DNA of 32,373 bases, taken from contig CAADYN010000085.1 in the NCBI GenBank assembly GCA_900753285.1, positions 1 through 32,373 on the forward strand, in the 5' to 3' direction. How positions within the stretch are numbered: the stretch's first letter is position 1; the number at the start of each line of letters is the position of its first letter. The notes under the pieces were generated by a model. The model had not been told where the DNA came from, made no database searches, and saw nothing but the letters and a program-made list of their open reading frames with translations. Positions 1 through 8,202 of this stretch are shown one piece after another. Both the position numbers and the translations under genes were made by a program. This DNA comes from Clostridia bacterium (GTDB lineage Bacteria > Bacillota > Clostridia > Oscillospirales > CAG-272).

Positions 1-3000
1 CGCGGAGTATTCGAGGAAAGCGCGGGTATCGCAAAATATCGCTTCAAGAAGAACGAATCCGAGAAGAAGCTCGCCGAAACCGAAGCAAATATGGAGCGTA
101 TCGGGGATATCGAGCATGAACTCGGAGCGCGTGTAGGTCCTCTCGAAAAGGAATCGGAAAAGGCGCGCAGATATCTTGAACTCTACGGAGAAAAGAAGAA
201 AACCGACGTTTCGCTGTGGATATACGACTCCGATAAGCTGCGCACCGCGATAAACAAGACCGACAACGACACAAAAATGTCCGCTCACGAGCTTGAGATG
301 GCGGAGGATTCAATCAAAATAACATCCGCGAAAATCGAAAGGCTGTATGAGCAGTCGCACCTCAACAAAGAAGCGGCAAGACGGAACTACGACGAAACCT
401 CCGCGGCGCAAAAGGAAATGTCTGACGCAAGAGCCGAAGCAAAGGTTCTGCTGAAAGAAAAAGCACACAGCGAAAGCCTGCTCGACACGGAAAAAAAGCT
501 CGCGGAAGTATCAAAAAATAACACAGAAACCGAAAACAAGCACCTTCTCGAGATACAGAAAAAGCTCGATTTGATAGGTGAAGAATATAAAACGGAAAAA
601 ACGGCGTTTGACAAGCTGACAGAGGAGCAAAACTCCGCACGGATAAAGATAAAGCAGTACACTGATGAGCTGGAAACGCTTCTCACCGAGCAGAAGAAAG
701 CCGAAGGGGAGCTTACCGACCTCAGCATAAGACTGAACGTGCTTGAAAACAACATTTCCGCGCAGAACAAACGAAGCGAAAGCATTGACTCCGACATAAA
801 GAAATACGAAAACGAGATAGAAGCCCTCGACAAGGAAGCGGCGGCGTCGGAAGAACAGATATCCGTATACAAAAAAAGCTCCGACGAAATCGGCGAAAAG
901 ATAGCGGAGCTTAACAAAAAACTCACTGCAATGCGCGAGGAATACAATTCAGCTGACAGCGAAGCGAGAAAAAAGCAGGGAGACTACGACTCTCTCGAAT
1001 CAAGAATAACAGCGCTTTCGAGGATGCAGGAGCATTTTGACGGCTACAACAACTCCATAAAGCACATCATGAACGAGAACAAAGCCGGAAGACTGCGCGG
1101 AATTCGCGGACCTTTGTCGTATTTGATTCGCGTAGAGAAAGAGTACATCGTAGCCATTGAAACCTCACTCGGAGCGGCTCTGCAAAACATCGTAACGGAT
1201 GACGAAAACGCCGCGAAATCCTCCATTGAATCGCTCAAGAGAAACAACGCCGGACGCGCTACGTTCTACCCTCTGACTACCATTCGTGCGCAGGAGAGAA
1301 GCCGCGATTACTACGGTCTCGAGTCTTCACGCGGATTTGTCGGATGGGCGGACGAGCTTGTTTCATGCGACGAAGAGTACCGCACAATTGTAAAATCCCT
1401 TCTCGCGAGAGTGGTGGTATACGATAACATCGACAACGCCTCAAACGCCGCAAGGTCAAGAGGATGGAAAATACGCGCTGTAACTCTCGACGGTCAGCAG
1501 ATAAACGCGGGCGGCTCATTCACGGGCGGTCAGACAAAACGTGACAGCGGTATGCTCTCTCGCTCTTCCATGATAGATTCACTCCGCGAAGAACAAGCCG
1601 AAGTCGCACATGAGCTTGACGAAATAAAGAAAAAGCTCCGTGAAATACGCGAAAAAGGCGCTGTCATATCCGCCGACGTAAAATCGGAAGAGGACAGACG
1701 CGGGCTGATAGAAGCGCTGATAGGAGCGGAAAGCCGAAACTTCAGCGACGCGGACGGAAAAAGAAAAGCGCTCGCCGAGCTTGTTTCAAATATGGAAAAG
1801 GACAAAAAGAGCATATCCGAGACAAGCAAATCAAACGACGACAACCTGCTCGCTCTCCGTGAAATGATGGAAGCGCAGAAAAGCCGCATCGGAGAAATTA
1901 CGGAAAAGCGCGGTGAGACAGCCGTACTTCGCGGAGAACTGGAGCTTGAAGCCGACGCGAGGGAAGAGAAGATAAACGGCACAAGAATACACCTCGCCGA
2001 GCTGTCAAGGGATAAGGAAGCGGCGGAAAACTCTCTTGCCGAAACCGAGGAGCGAATCAAGAACTACGAGAGCGAGTACGACAGCCATACAAAATCCGCT
2101 TTGGAGTACGAAAGCAGCATAAAAGAGCTTGAAGCTGCCGTCGAGGAAAAAACAGCCGCTGCGGATGAGCTTGAAAAACAGATAACGGCTCTGCGCGACA
2201 AGCAAAAGAACCTTGACGAAAGCGGAGACAAGATAGACACACAGCTCTCGTCCCTCAGACAGACGGAAAAGGAACAGACCTCGAAGAAGGAGCTTGTGTT
2301 CATAGCGCACTCGAAGAACGAAGCGAAGCTCACATCTCTCAAGGAAAGCGAACAGAAGCTCAGCGCGAAGATGTGGGAGGACTACGAGCTGACATACTCC
2401 GCAGCAGTGAAGTTCGCCGAGGAAAACGACTGCCACGTGATAGAGGACGGGGAGAGAGGAACATTCCAGAATCTCCAGAACGAGTACAGGAGCAAGATAA
2501 AAGCTCTCGGGCACGTCAACGTAGACTCAATCGAGGAATACACGGACGTGAAAAAACGCTACGAGTACATAAAAACTCAGCTCGACGACCTCAGAGCGTC
2601 AAGGGAGGATTTGCTTACCATTCTCGGCGGCATAGAGGACGACATGAAGCGCATATTCGTGGAAGCCTTCGCTAAGATAAACAAGTATTTCGGCGAGGTT
2701 TTCCGTGAGCTGTTCGGCGGCGGTCACGCGGAGGTAATACTCACAGATCCCGAAAACGCGCTTGAATCCGGAATCGAGATAAACGCAGCTCCTCCCGGAA
2801 AAACGATAAAGAATCTGAATCTTCTGTCCGGCGGAGAGCAGGCGTTCATAGCGATAGCATTGCTTTTTGCGCTCATCAAGGTAAATCCGTCGCCGTTCTG
2901 TATTTTTGACGAAATCGAAGCCGCACTGGACGAGGTAAACGTCACAAGAGTAGGCAGATACGTGAAGAAATACTCGGATGAGATGCAGATAATCATGATA

Positions 3001-3129
3001 TCCCACCGCCGCGGAACGATGGACATAGCCGATACCCTCTACGGCGTCACAATGCAGCAGAGCGGTATCTCAAAGGTGTTCACGCTCGGAGTCGGTGAGG
3101 ATAACGCGGAGCTCTTAACAACAAAATAA
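1..3129 (+). CDS. smc: Chromosome segregation ATPase SMC, 5' end missing
   Basis: The frame is open from base 1, so the gene begins upstream; 1042 residues are visible. SMC dimers, with ScpA/ScpB, organise and help segregate the chromosome. The first residues (RGVFEESAGIAKY) match the conserved segment just after the missing N-terminal ATP-binding head. Then come a long charged coiled coil, a hinge at about bases 1069-1566 (GGSFTGG near its end), a second coiled coil, and the C-terminal head. The head carries the ABC signature LLSGGEQAF (about 2819-2845), Walker B FCIFDEIEAALD (about 2899-2934) and the H-loop ISHRRGTMDIADTLYGVTMQ. The signature has Gln-Ala where many SMCs have Lys-Ala, a mild variant. 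ftsY follows after 26 bp, as in many Firmicutes, so the two are probably cotranscribed. Identity is certain; only the N-terminal part is unseen. Confidence 0.97.
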   Translation, partial: RGVFEESAGIAKYRFKKNESEKKLAETEANMERIGDIEHELGARVGPLEKESEKARRYLELYGEKKKTDVSLWIYDSDKLRTAINKTDNDTKMSAHELEMAEDSIKITSAKIERLYEQSHLNKEAARRNYDETSAAQKEMSDARAEAKVLLKEKAHSESLLDTEKKLAEVSKNNTETENKHLLEIQKKLDLIGEEYKTEKTAFDKLTEEQNSARIKIKQYTDELETLLTEQKKAEGELTDLSIRLNVLENNISAQNKRSESIDSDIKKYENEIEALDKEAAASEEQISVYKKSSDEIGEKIAELNKKLTAMREEYNSADSEARKKQGDYDSLESRITALSRMQEHFDGYNNSIKHIMNENKAGRLRGIRGPLSYLIRVEKEYIVAIETSLGAALQNIVTDDENAAKSSIESLKRNNAGRATFYPLTTIRAQERSRDYYGLESSRGFVGWADELVSCDEEYRTIVKSLLARVVVYDNIDNASNAARSRGWKIRAVTLDGQQINAGGSFTGGQTKRDSGMLSRSSMIDSLREEQAEVAHELDEIKKKLREIREKGAVISADVKSEEDRRGLIEALIGAESRNFSDADGKRKALAELVSNMEKDKKSISETSKSNDDNLLALREMMEAQKSRIGEITEKRGETAVLRGELELEADAREEKINGTRIHLAELSRDKEAAENSLAETEERIKNYESEYDSHTKSALEYESSIKELEAAVEEKTAAADELEKQITALRDKQKNLDESGDKIDTQLSSLRQTEKEQTSKKELVFIAHSKNEAKLTSLKESEQKLSAKMWEDYELTYSAAVKFAEENDCHVIEDGERGTFQNLQNEYRSKIKALGHVNVDSIEEYTDVKKRYEYIKTQLDDLRASREDLLTILGGIEDDMKRIFVEAFAKINKYFGEVFRELFGGGHAEVILTDPENALESGIEINAAPPGKTIKNLNLLSGGEQAFIAIALLFALIKVNPSPFCIFDEIEAALDEVNVTRVGRYVKKYSDEMQIIMISHRRGTMDIADTLYGVTMQQSGISKVFTLGVGEDNAELLTTK

Positions 3130-3155
3130 AAAAATAACATAAACGGGGAATACAA

Positions 3156-4121
3156 ATGGGATTTTTTGACAAACTTAAAGAAGGACTGATGAAGACCAAG
3201 AACGCCGTGTTCGGTCAGGTCAACGAAGTCATAAAGAATTTCCGCAAGGTAGACGAAAGCCTTCTCGAAGAGCTTGAAGAGATAATGATCTGCGCGGACA
3301 TGGGAACGAATACCACCGAAAAGGTAATCGAAGAGCTGCGCGACAGGATTAAAACCGAAAACATAAAGAACGCGGACGACGTTAAAACCGCGCTTTGCGA
3401 CATCCTTGTAAAGCAGATAGGCGAAGGAGAAGAATTAAATCTCTCGACAACGCCTTCCGTCATCCTTGTAATCGGAGTAAACGGAGTGGGAAAGACCACA
3501 TCTATCGGAAAAATCGCGAACAACCTGAGAAAAGAAGGCAAAAAGGTCATCGTAGCGGCGGCGGATACGTTCCGTGCGGCAGCGATAGATCAGCTTGCGG
3601 TGTGGTGCGACAGAGCGGGAGTTGAGCTTATCAGGCAGAACGAAGGTGCGGACCCTGCATCCGTTGTGTATGACGCCATCGCAGCCGCAAATAAGCAGAG
3701 AGCCGACGTTCTCATTATCGACACTGCCGGACGTCTCCACAACAAGAGCAACCTTATGAACGAGCTTGCGAAAATCAACCGTATCATAACAAGGGAACTG
3801 CCAGACGCCGCACGCGAAACTCTCCTTGTTCTCGACTCCACAACAGGACAGAACGCAGTTATTCAGGCAAAAAAGTTCAAGGAGACTGCCGACATTACGG
3901 GACTTATTTTAACAAAGCTCGACGGAACGGCAAAAGGCGGCGCGGTATTCTCGATAAAGGACGAGATTGACATTCCCGTGAAGTTCATCGGAGTAGGCGA
4001 AAAAATTGACGATATGCAGCCGTTTGACGCGAAAATGTTCGTTGACGCGCTGATGCAGGAGGACGAAAAGGACAAAGACGAATTCGAAAACAACACATCG
4101 GAGGAAGAAAACGATGACTGA
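3156..4121 (+). CDS. ftsY: Signal recognition particle receptor FtsY
   Basis: This SRP-family GTPase receives SRP-ribosome complexes at the membrane so that membrane proteins can be inserted. The 321-residue product is nearly all NG domain. A helical N domain is followed by the P-loop GVNGVGKTTS (about residues 107-116), the DTFRAAA motif, DTAGRLHN (about 188-196), TKLDGTAKGG (about 252-261) and the closing IGVGEKIDDMQPFD. There is no long acidic N-terminal A domain. Instead, about the last 22 residues are strongly acidic (QEDEKDKDEFENNTSEEEN). The ATG at 3156 follows a purine-rich GGGGAA at 3145-3150. The gene overlaps rdgB by 8 bp, which suggests translational coupling. Confidence 0.97.
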   Translation: MGFFDKLKEGLMKTKNAVFGQVNEVIKNFRKVDESLLEELEEIMICADMGTNTTEKVIEELRDRIKTENIKNADDVKTALCDILVKQIGEGEELNLSTTPSVILVIGVNGVGKTTSIGKIANNLRKEGKKVIVAAADTFRAAAIDQLAVWCDRAGVELIRQNEGADPASVVYDAIAAANKQRADVLIIDTAGRLHNKSNLMNELAKINRIITRELPDAARETLLVLDSTTGQNAVIQAKKFKETADITGLILTKLDGTAKGGAVFSIKDEIDIPVKFIGVGEKIDDMQPFDAKMFVDALMQEDEKDKDEFENNTSEEENDD

Positions 4122-4788
4122 GATAGTTCTTGCATCGAATAACAGGAAAAAAATAGCTGAGCTTGAAACTTTACTCGAAAAATGTGCGTCTAAAACGATA
4201 TCGGTAAAAACACTGCGCGATATCGGTTACACAGATGAGATAATCGAGGACGGCAGCTCATTTGAAGAAAACTCGCTCATCAAAGCAGCGACTCCCGCAA
4301 AGCTCGGATATATCGGAATTGCCGACGACTCCGGACTCTGCGTTGACTTCTTAGGCGGTAAGCCCGGCATTTATTCCGCAAGATACTCCGGAGAGGGAGC
4401 AAACGACGAGCGTAACCGCGAAAAGCTGCTTCGTGAGCTTGACGGTGTGGCGGAAGAAAATCGCGGCGCGGAGTTTGTCTGCACAGTCTCCCTCGTCCTG
4501 CCGGAAAACTCACCTTACGTTATCCCAAAGGAGTGGAGAATATCGTCGGAGCTGGCAGAAAAATCCGGCATTCCCGCTGAGAGAGCGATGGTGGTTCGTG
4601 GAATCTGCCGCGGAGTTATCCTCACGAAAGAGCAAGGCGACGGAGGCTTCGGATACGACCCGCTGTTCTACTTCCCCGAGTTTGAGGGAACATTCGCGGA
4701 GATATCGCAGGAGAAAAAGAACTCCGTATCACACCGCGGACGCGCAATGAGTGAATTTATCGAAAAACTCACCAAAGTATTAGCCTGA
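4114..4788 (+). CDS. rdgB: XTP/dITP diphosphatase (non-canonical purine NTP pyrophosphatase, RdgB/HAM1 family)
   Basis: The enzyme hydrolyses XTP, dITP and ITP to monophosphates and keeps deaminated purines out of nucleic acids. Family marks are the N-terminal ASNNRKKIAELETLL, the central DDSGLCVDFLGGKPGIYSAR and the C-terminal GFGYDPLFYFPE followed by SHRGRAM. At 224 residues it is about 20 longer than the usual 200. The extra length lies between the strand ending VLPEN and the RGICRG segment (about residues 133-160), which is shorter in most homologues. The ATG lies inside the end of ftsY (8 bp overlap). Within the smc-leuS run this is a housekeeping gene. Confidence 0.95.
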   Translation: MTEIVLASNNRKKIAELETLLEKCASKTISVKTLRDIGYTDEIIEDGSSFEENSLIKAATPAKLGYIGIADDSGLCVDFLGGKPGIYSARYSGEGANDERNREKLLRELDGVAEENRGAEFVCTVSLVLPENSPYVIPKEWRISSELAEKSGIPAERAMVVRGICRGVILTKEQGDGGFGYDPLFYFPEFEGTFAEISQEKKNSVSHRGRAMSEFIEKLTKVLA

Positions 4789-4808
4789 TAAGGAGAAAAA
4801 TCCCGAAA

Positions 4809-5108
4809 ATGCTTAACAGTAAACAAAGAGCAAAACTGAAATCCATAGCTTCCGCCGAAAACGCGATATTCCAGATAGGAAAAGGCGGCGTAGGTGAAGC
4901 TGCGGTAAAATCAATATACGACGCGCTTGAGGCAAGGGAGCTGGTGAAGATTAGCGTGCTCGACAATTCTGACACAGACCCGAGAGAAGCCGCCGAACAG
5001 ATAGCGGAGCTGACTTCATCCGAGGTAGTGACGGTTATCGGCAGAAAGATAATCCTTTTTAAAGTCGCGTCAAAGCCCGAGAAGAGAAGCGTCTCCGCAC
5101 TCATATGA
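4809..5108 (+). CDS. yhbY: CRM-domain RNA-binding protein, YhbY/YqeI type
   Basis: A 99-residue single CRM domain protein of the family linked to ribosome (50S) assembly. The start LNSKQRAKLKSIA, the loop GKGGV (usually GKGG followed by Leu, Val or Ile) and VVTVIGRKIILFK are diagnostic. An AAGGAG at 4790-4795 lies 13 nt before the ATG, rather far, but no nearer in-frame start exists. The last four bases, ATGA at 5105-5108, are also the start of nadD, a coupled arrangement common in Firmicutes. The exact molecular job is not known from the sequence. Confidence 0.93.
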   Translation: MLNSKQRAKLKSIASAENAIFQIGKGGVGEAAVKSIYDALEARELVKISVLDNSDTDPREAAEQIAELTSSEVVTVIGRKIILFKVASKPEKRSVSALI

Positions 5109-5710
5109 CAAAAGAGAGAATCGGACTTTTCGGCGGAACCTTTGCACCCCCTCATAAGGGACATATACACGCTGCCGAGACAATGCTTGAATGCTTATCC
5201 CCCGACAGGCTTATCATAATGCCGACCTTCATTCCCCCGCATAAGCAGAAAATGAGCCTTGATACACCCGAGCAGAGACTGAGTATGTGTAAAGCCGCAT
5301 TCGGAACTCTCCCGCGCACTGAAATCTCGGACTATGAAATAACAAAAGGCGGAGTCAGCTACACTGCGATAACGCTCGAACACCTGAAAACGGACGGGAA
5401 CGAGATATGCTTGCTGTGCGGTAGCGATATGTTCCTCTCACTTGAGAATTGGTATCATTCCGCCGATATTTTTGCTATGGCTGACGTTGCGGTAGTCCCG
5501 AGATACTCCGACGACGTGAGCGCGCTGGAAGAAAAAAAGGCTTATTATAAGTCGAAATATTCGTCTGAGATATTCATAATCGGCAAAGACCCGTATGAAA
5601 TGTCGTCGACCGAGATACGTGAATCCGTGAGGGAAGGCAAAAACCTCGAAAAATATCTCACGGACGGCGTCATTGATATTATAAAAAGAGAAAAACTCTA
5701 TTCAAACTGA
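5105..5710 (+). CDS. nadD: Nicotinate-nucleotide adenylyltransferase NadD
   Basis: It joins nicotinate mononucleotide and ATP to give deamido-NAD, the penultimate step of NAD synthesis. The nucleotidyltransferase signature GLFGGTFAPPHKGHI is at residues 7-21, and the C-terminal MSSTEIRESVREG matches the ISSTxIR motif. Length (201 residues) is normal. It overlaps yhbY by ATGA and is followed one base later by yqeK, the usual nadD-yqeK pairing in Firmicutes. Confidence 0.96.
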   Translation: MTKERIGLFGGTFAPPHKGHIHAAETMLECLSPDRLIIMPTFIPPHKQKMSLDTPEQRLSMCKAAFGTLPRTEISDYEITKGGVSYTAITLEHLKTDGNEICLLCGSDMFLSLENWYHSADIFAMADVAVVPRYSDDVSALEEKKAYYKSKYSSEIFIIGKDPYEMSSTEIRESVREGKNLEKYLTDGVIDIIKREKLYSN

Positions 5711-5711
5711 T

Positions 5712-6353
5712 ATGAAAGACAAAATTATACTGAGCAAAGAAAACATAGAAACTCTCGCGGAGCTTGTGAAGCCGTACCTCACCGAAAAAAGATACGAGCA
5801 TACTCTCTCCGTAAAGCGGGAAGCCGAGCGCCTTGGAGAGATATTCCTGCCGGATGAGGTGAACAGGCTTGCGGCGTCGGCTCTGCTCCACGATATAACC
5901 AAAAAAGCAGATGCAAAAAAACAGTTGCAATACTGCGAAGAATTTGGTATAATTATCGGAAAAGACGAATTATATTCACCCGCCGTATTTCACGCGATAA
6001 CGGGAGCTGAGGTTGCGGGGCGCGACTTTCCCGACTACACGGACGACGAAATTATCTCCGGCGTGAGATGGCATACAACTGGCAGAGACGGCATGACGGT
6101 GTTTGAATCTATAATATTCCTCGCGGATTACATAGAGGAAACAAGGACTTTTGACGATTGCGTAGCTGTGAGAAAGTATTTTTACGACCATATTTCATCG
6201 TGCGCGGATAAGTTAAAGGTTCTGCGGGAAACGATGGTGTATGCGTTCGACCTTACCGTGAAAGGACTTGTGGACGACGGCGGAATAATCGACGGGGATA
6301 CGGTTGCGGCAAGGAACTTCTTTATCATCTCCGGAAAGCAAAACCAAGATTAA
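5712..6353 (+). CDS. yqeK: HD-domain symmetrical Ap4A hydrolase, YqeK family
   Basis: YqeK proteins are metal-dependent HD phosphohydrolases that split diadenosine tetraphosphate symmetrically to two ADP. Visible metal and active-site elements are YEHTLSVKREAERL, LLHDITKK (the HD pair), HAITGAEVA and VRWHTTGRDGM followed by FLADYIEETR. The product has 213 residues, a little longer than usual. The ATG lies one base after the nadD stop; the ribosome binding site is poor (AAAAAGAG within nadD), so translation may be coupled. A promoter-like sequence lies inside the gene (5925-5953), and a repeat-element fragment starts at its stop codon. Confidence 0.92.
   Translation: MKDKIILSKENIETLAELVKPYLTEKRYEHTLSVKREAERLGEIFLPDEVNRLAASALLHDITKKADAKKQLQYCEEFGIIIGKDELYSPAVFHAITGAEVAGRDFPDYTDDEIISGVRWHTTGRDGMTVFESIIFLADYIEETRTFDDCVAVRKYFYDHISSCADKLKVLRETMVYAFDLTVKGLVDDGGIIDGDTVAARNFFIISGKQNQD
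5925..5953 (+). promoter_or_regulatory. Candidate internal sigma-A promoter within yqeK
   Basis: TTGCAA at 5925-5930, a 17-bp spacer and TATAAT at 5948-5953, preceded by TGG to give an extended -10 (TGGTATAAT). It would drive the LCP gene, rsfS and leuS independently of the upstream operon. It lies in coding sequence, so chance is possible. Confidence 0.4.
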
Positions 6354-6386
6354 TACCTTCTGAAGTATAATCAGAGGCTTCCTAAA
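6352..6386 (+). repeat. Dispersed intergenic repeat, copy 1 (right arm plus altered middle)
   Basis: The right arm AATCAGAGGCTTCCTAAA (6369-6386) matches copies near 11.07 and 16.06 kb. Before it, AATACCTT resembles the family's middle segment AATAACCTT, then ten extra bases intervene. No clear left arm is present. It sits directly at the yqeK stop, before the LCP gene. Confidence 0.75.
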
Positions 6387-6408
6387 CCACTCGAAAGGCT
6401 GAATATTA

Positions 6409-7734
6409 ATGCAGAACAATAAAAAAGACGCAGAAGATGTCTCCGCATATTATCCCGACGGCGACGCGGAAAATATGGAAAAAGACGATCTTCAGGAAGA
6501 ATTCTACAGCAAAAACCAGAAGAAAAAGAACAAAATCAAGAAAAAGAACGCCAGACTAACGAAGTCTCAGGTTGCTCTTATCGCGGTAATCTTTGTCGTT
6601 TATACGGCGATAATCTTCACGGCGGCATGGCTGATTTTCTATAAGCCTGCACAGAATACAACAAAAGAGCTTCCGTTTGAAACAGACCCTGCCGAAACGC
6701 ACGATGAAGAAAATCCCCCCCTTGACGGAAACAAAACAACTGACAAAACCAAAGATAATAACGCAGTCATAAAAGAAGAATATACTGAAAAAAATGGCGT
6801 TTACAATATTCTCGTGGTAGGTCATGACAACGAAGCCTCTCTCGCAGACGTTACGATGATAGTAAACGTCAACGAAAATGACAAGAGCATAACAGTCATG
6901 CAGTTTCCGAGAGACACGCTTATTACCGGCGACTACGCTCCAATTACGAATCAGATAAACAACGCGTTCAATACGTTCTTCAACGATGCATACAGAAGCG
7001 GCGAATCCGACCCGTATATGACGGCTGTCAAAAAATACAAAGAAATGCTTGAAAAGAGCCTTTGCATAAACATTCAGTTCTCCGTGCTCATGGGTCTTGA
7101 CGGCTTCCGCGGAATAGTGGACGCTATGGACGGAGTTGACGTGTATGTTCCCGCAGATATGTACTATTCCGATCCGGAACAGAACCTTTATATAAGCATT
7201 CCGGCTGGATATCAGCATCTGAACGGAGCAAACGCCGAGGGATTTGTACGTTTCCGTTCAGGCTATGTACAGGCTGACCTCGGTCGAGTAAACGCGCAGA
7301 AGATATTCCTCACCGCCATGTTCAATAAAGTAAAGGCGACGGTAAAATCCGCTAACGTTTCGGCGCTGACAAACATAGCGAACGAAGTGTTCAAGTGCGT
7401 CGATACTGACATGAGCGTGTCCGATATCATTTATTTCGCAAAGCTGTTTTTGAATATCGACCTCTCAAATATTAATATGATGACGGTTCCGGGAAACATG
7501 GCAGGCAGATTCTACGTGCTGAACCGCGCGTCAACGCTCAAAGTGATAAACGAATACTACAATATCTACAACAAGGAAATCAGCGACTCCATCTTCGATA
7601 AGAATTACCTCTTCTGCTACACTGATTTGCAGTATATCTCCGACGTTTATTTTGATACCTCTGACTCTATTTTTGACGGAGTTCACAACGCGGAAGACAT
7701 TGACGATGAGTCGATTTACATTCCCAGAACATAA
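6409..7734 (+). CDS. LytR-CpsA-Psr (LCP) family cell-wall polymer ligase
   Basis: LCP proteins attach teichoic acids or capsular polymers from lipid carriers to peptidoglycan on the outer face of the membrane. The 441-residue protein has an acidic then very Lys-rich cytoplasmic N-terminus (residues 1-52), one membrane helix (about 54-77), a variable linker and an LCP domain from about residue 125. Key marks are YNILVVGHD, the conserved FPRDT (about 165-169), and FVRFRSG...DLGRVNAQKIFL, matching the Arg/Asp/Arg-Gln cluster that binds polyprenyl pyrophosphate. A GAAAGG at 6393-6398 lies 10 nt before the ATG. Position between yqeK and rsfS is typical of Clostridia. The substrate polymer cannot be told. 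Confidence 0.92.
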   Translation: MQNNKKDAEDVSAYYPDGDAENMEKDDLQEEFYSKNQKKKNKIKKKNARLTKSQVALIAVIFVVYTAIIFTAAWLIFYKPAQNTTKELPFETDPAETHDEENPPLDGNKTTDKTKDNNAVIKEEYTEKNGVYNILVVGHDNEASLADVTMIVNVNENDKSITVMQFPRDTLITGDYAPITNQINNAFNTFFNDAYRSGESDPYMTAVKKYKEMLEKSLCINIQFSVLMGLDGFRGIVDAMDGVDVYVPADMYYSDPEQNLYISIPAGYQHLNGANAEGFVRFRSGYVQADLGRVNAQKIFLTAMFNKVKATVKSANVSALTNIANEVFKCVDTDMSVSDIIYFAKLFLNIDLSNINMMTVPGNMAGRFYVLNRASTLKVINEYYNIYNKEISDSIFDKNYLFCYTDLQYISDVYFDTSDSIFDGVHNAEDIDDESIYIPRT

Positions 7735-7754
7735 CGAAAAGGATTGGTGAATAT

Positions 7755-8171
7755 ATGGATACAGAAACCACAAAGCTGCCTATAGAAGAAAACCTTACCG
7801 CGGAAGCACTGAGAGAGCCCGAAAAGCTCGCTCAGTTCATCGTAGCGGTTCTCGACTCTAAGAGAGCGAAGGGAATAAAGCTCCTGCACGTTGAAAAACA
7901 GACCGTTATCGCCGACTATTTTGTAGTCTGCACAGGTAACTCCAGAACGCAGATACGCGCGCTTGCGGATGAAGTCGAGTTCAAGCTCTCCCAGTACGGC
8001 ATCTCTCCCAGTCATACCGAGGGCGCGGATTCGGGAGTATGGGTGCTACAGGACTTTGACTCCGTCATCGTACACATCTTCACACCCGACGGACGCGATT
8101 TCTATAAGCTCGAGAAGCTCTATCAGGATACCACCGAAAAGGATATCACAGAACTGATAACAGAAGACTGA
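7755..8171 (+). CDS. rsfS: Ribosome silencing factor RsfS
   Basis: RsfS binds ribosomal protein uL14 and blocks subunit joining when nutrients are low. The core shows IVAVLDSKRAKGIKLLHVE, ADYFVVCTGNSRTQIRALADEVE, and the closing GVWVLQDFDSVIVHIF...RDFYKLEKLY, which are the family signatures. It has 138 residues, with an N-terminal extension of about 20 relative to short homologues. A possible ribosome binding site, AAAAGG then GGTGA, precedes the ATG by 7-17 nt. It lies 20 bp after the LCP gene and 31 bp before leuS, so probably one transcript. Confidence 0.95.
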   Translation: MDTETTKLPIEENLTAEALREPEKLAQFIVAVLDSKRAKGIKLLHVEKQTVIADYFVVCTGNSRTQIRALADEVEFKLSQYGISPSHTEGADSGVWVLQDFDSVIVHIFTPDGRDFYKLEKLYQDTTEKDITELITED

Positions 8172-8202
8172 TAATAATTAATAAAACATAAGGAAGTCAA
8201 TC

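Noticed and set aside
387..2514. Long minus-strand frames opposite smc
   Set aside because: Ser- and Phe-rich or Arg-rich products typical of antisense shadows of a Glu/Lys-rich coiled coil; no start signals.
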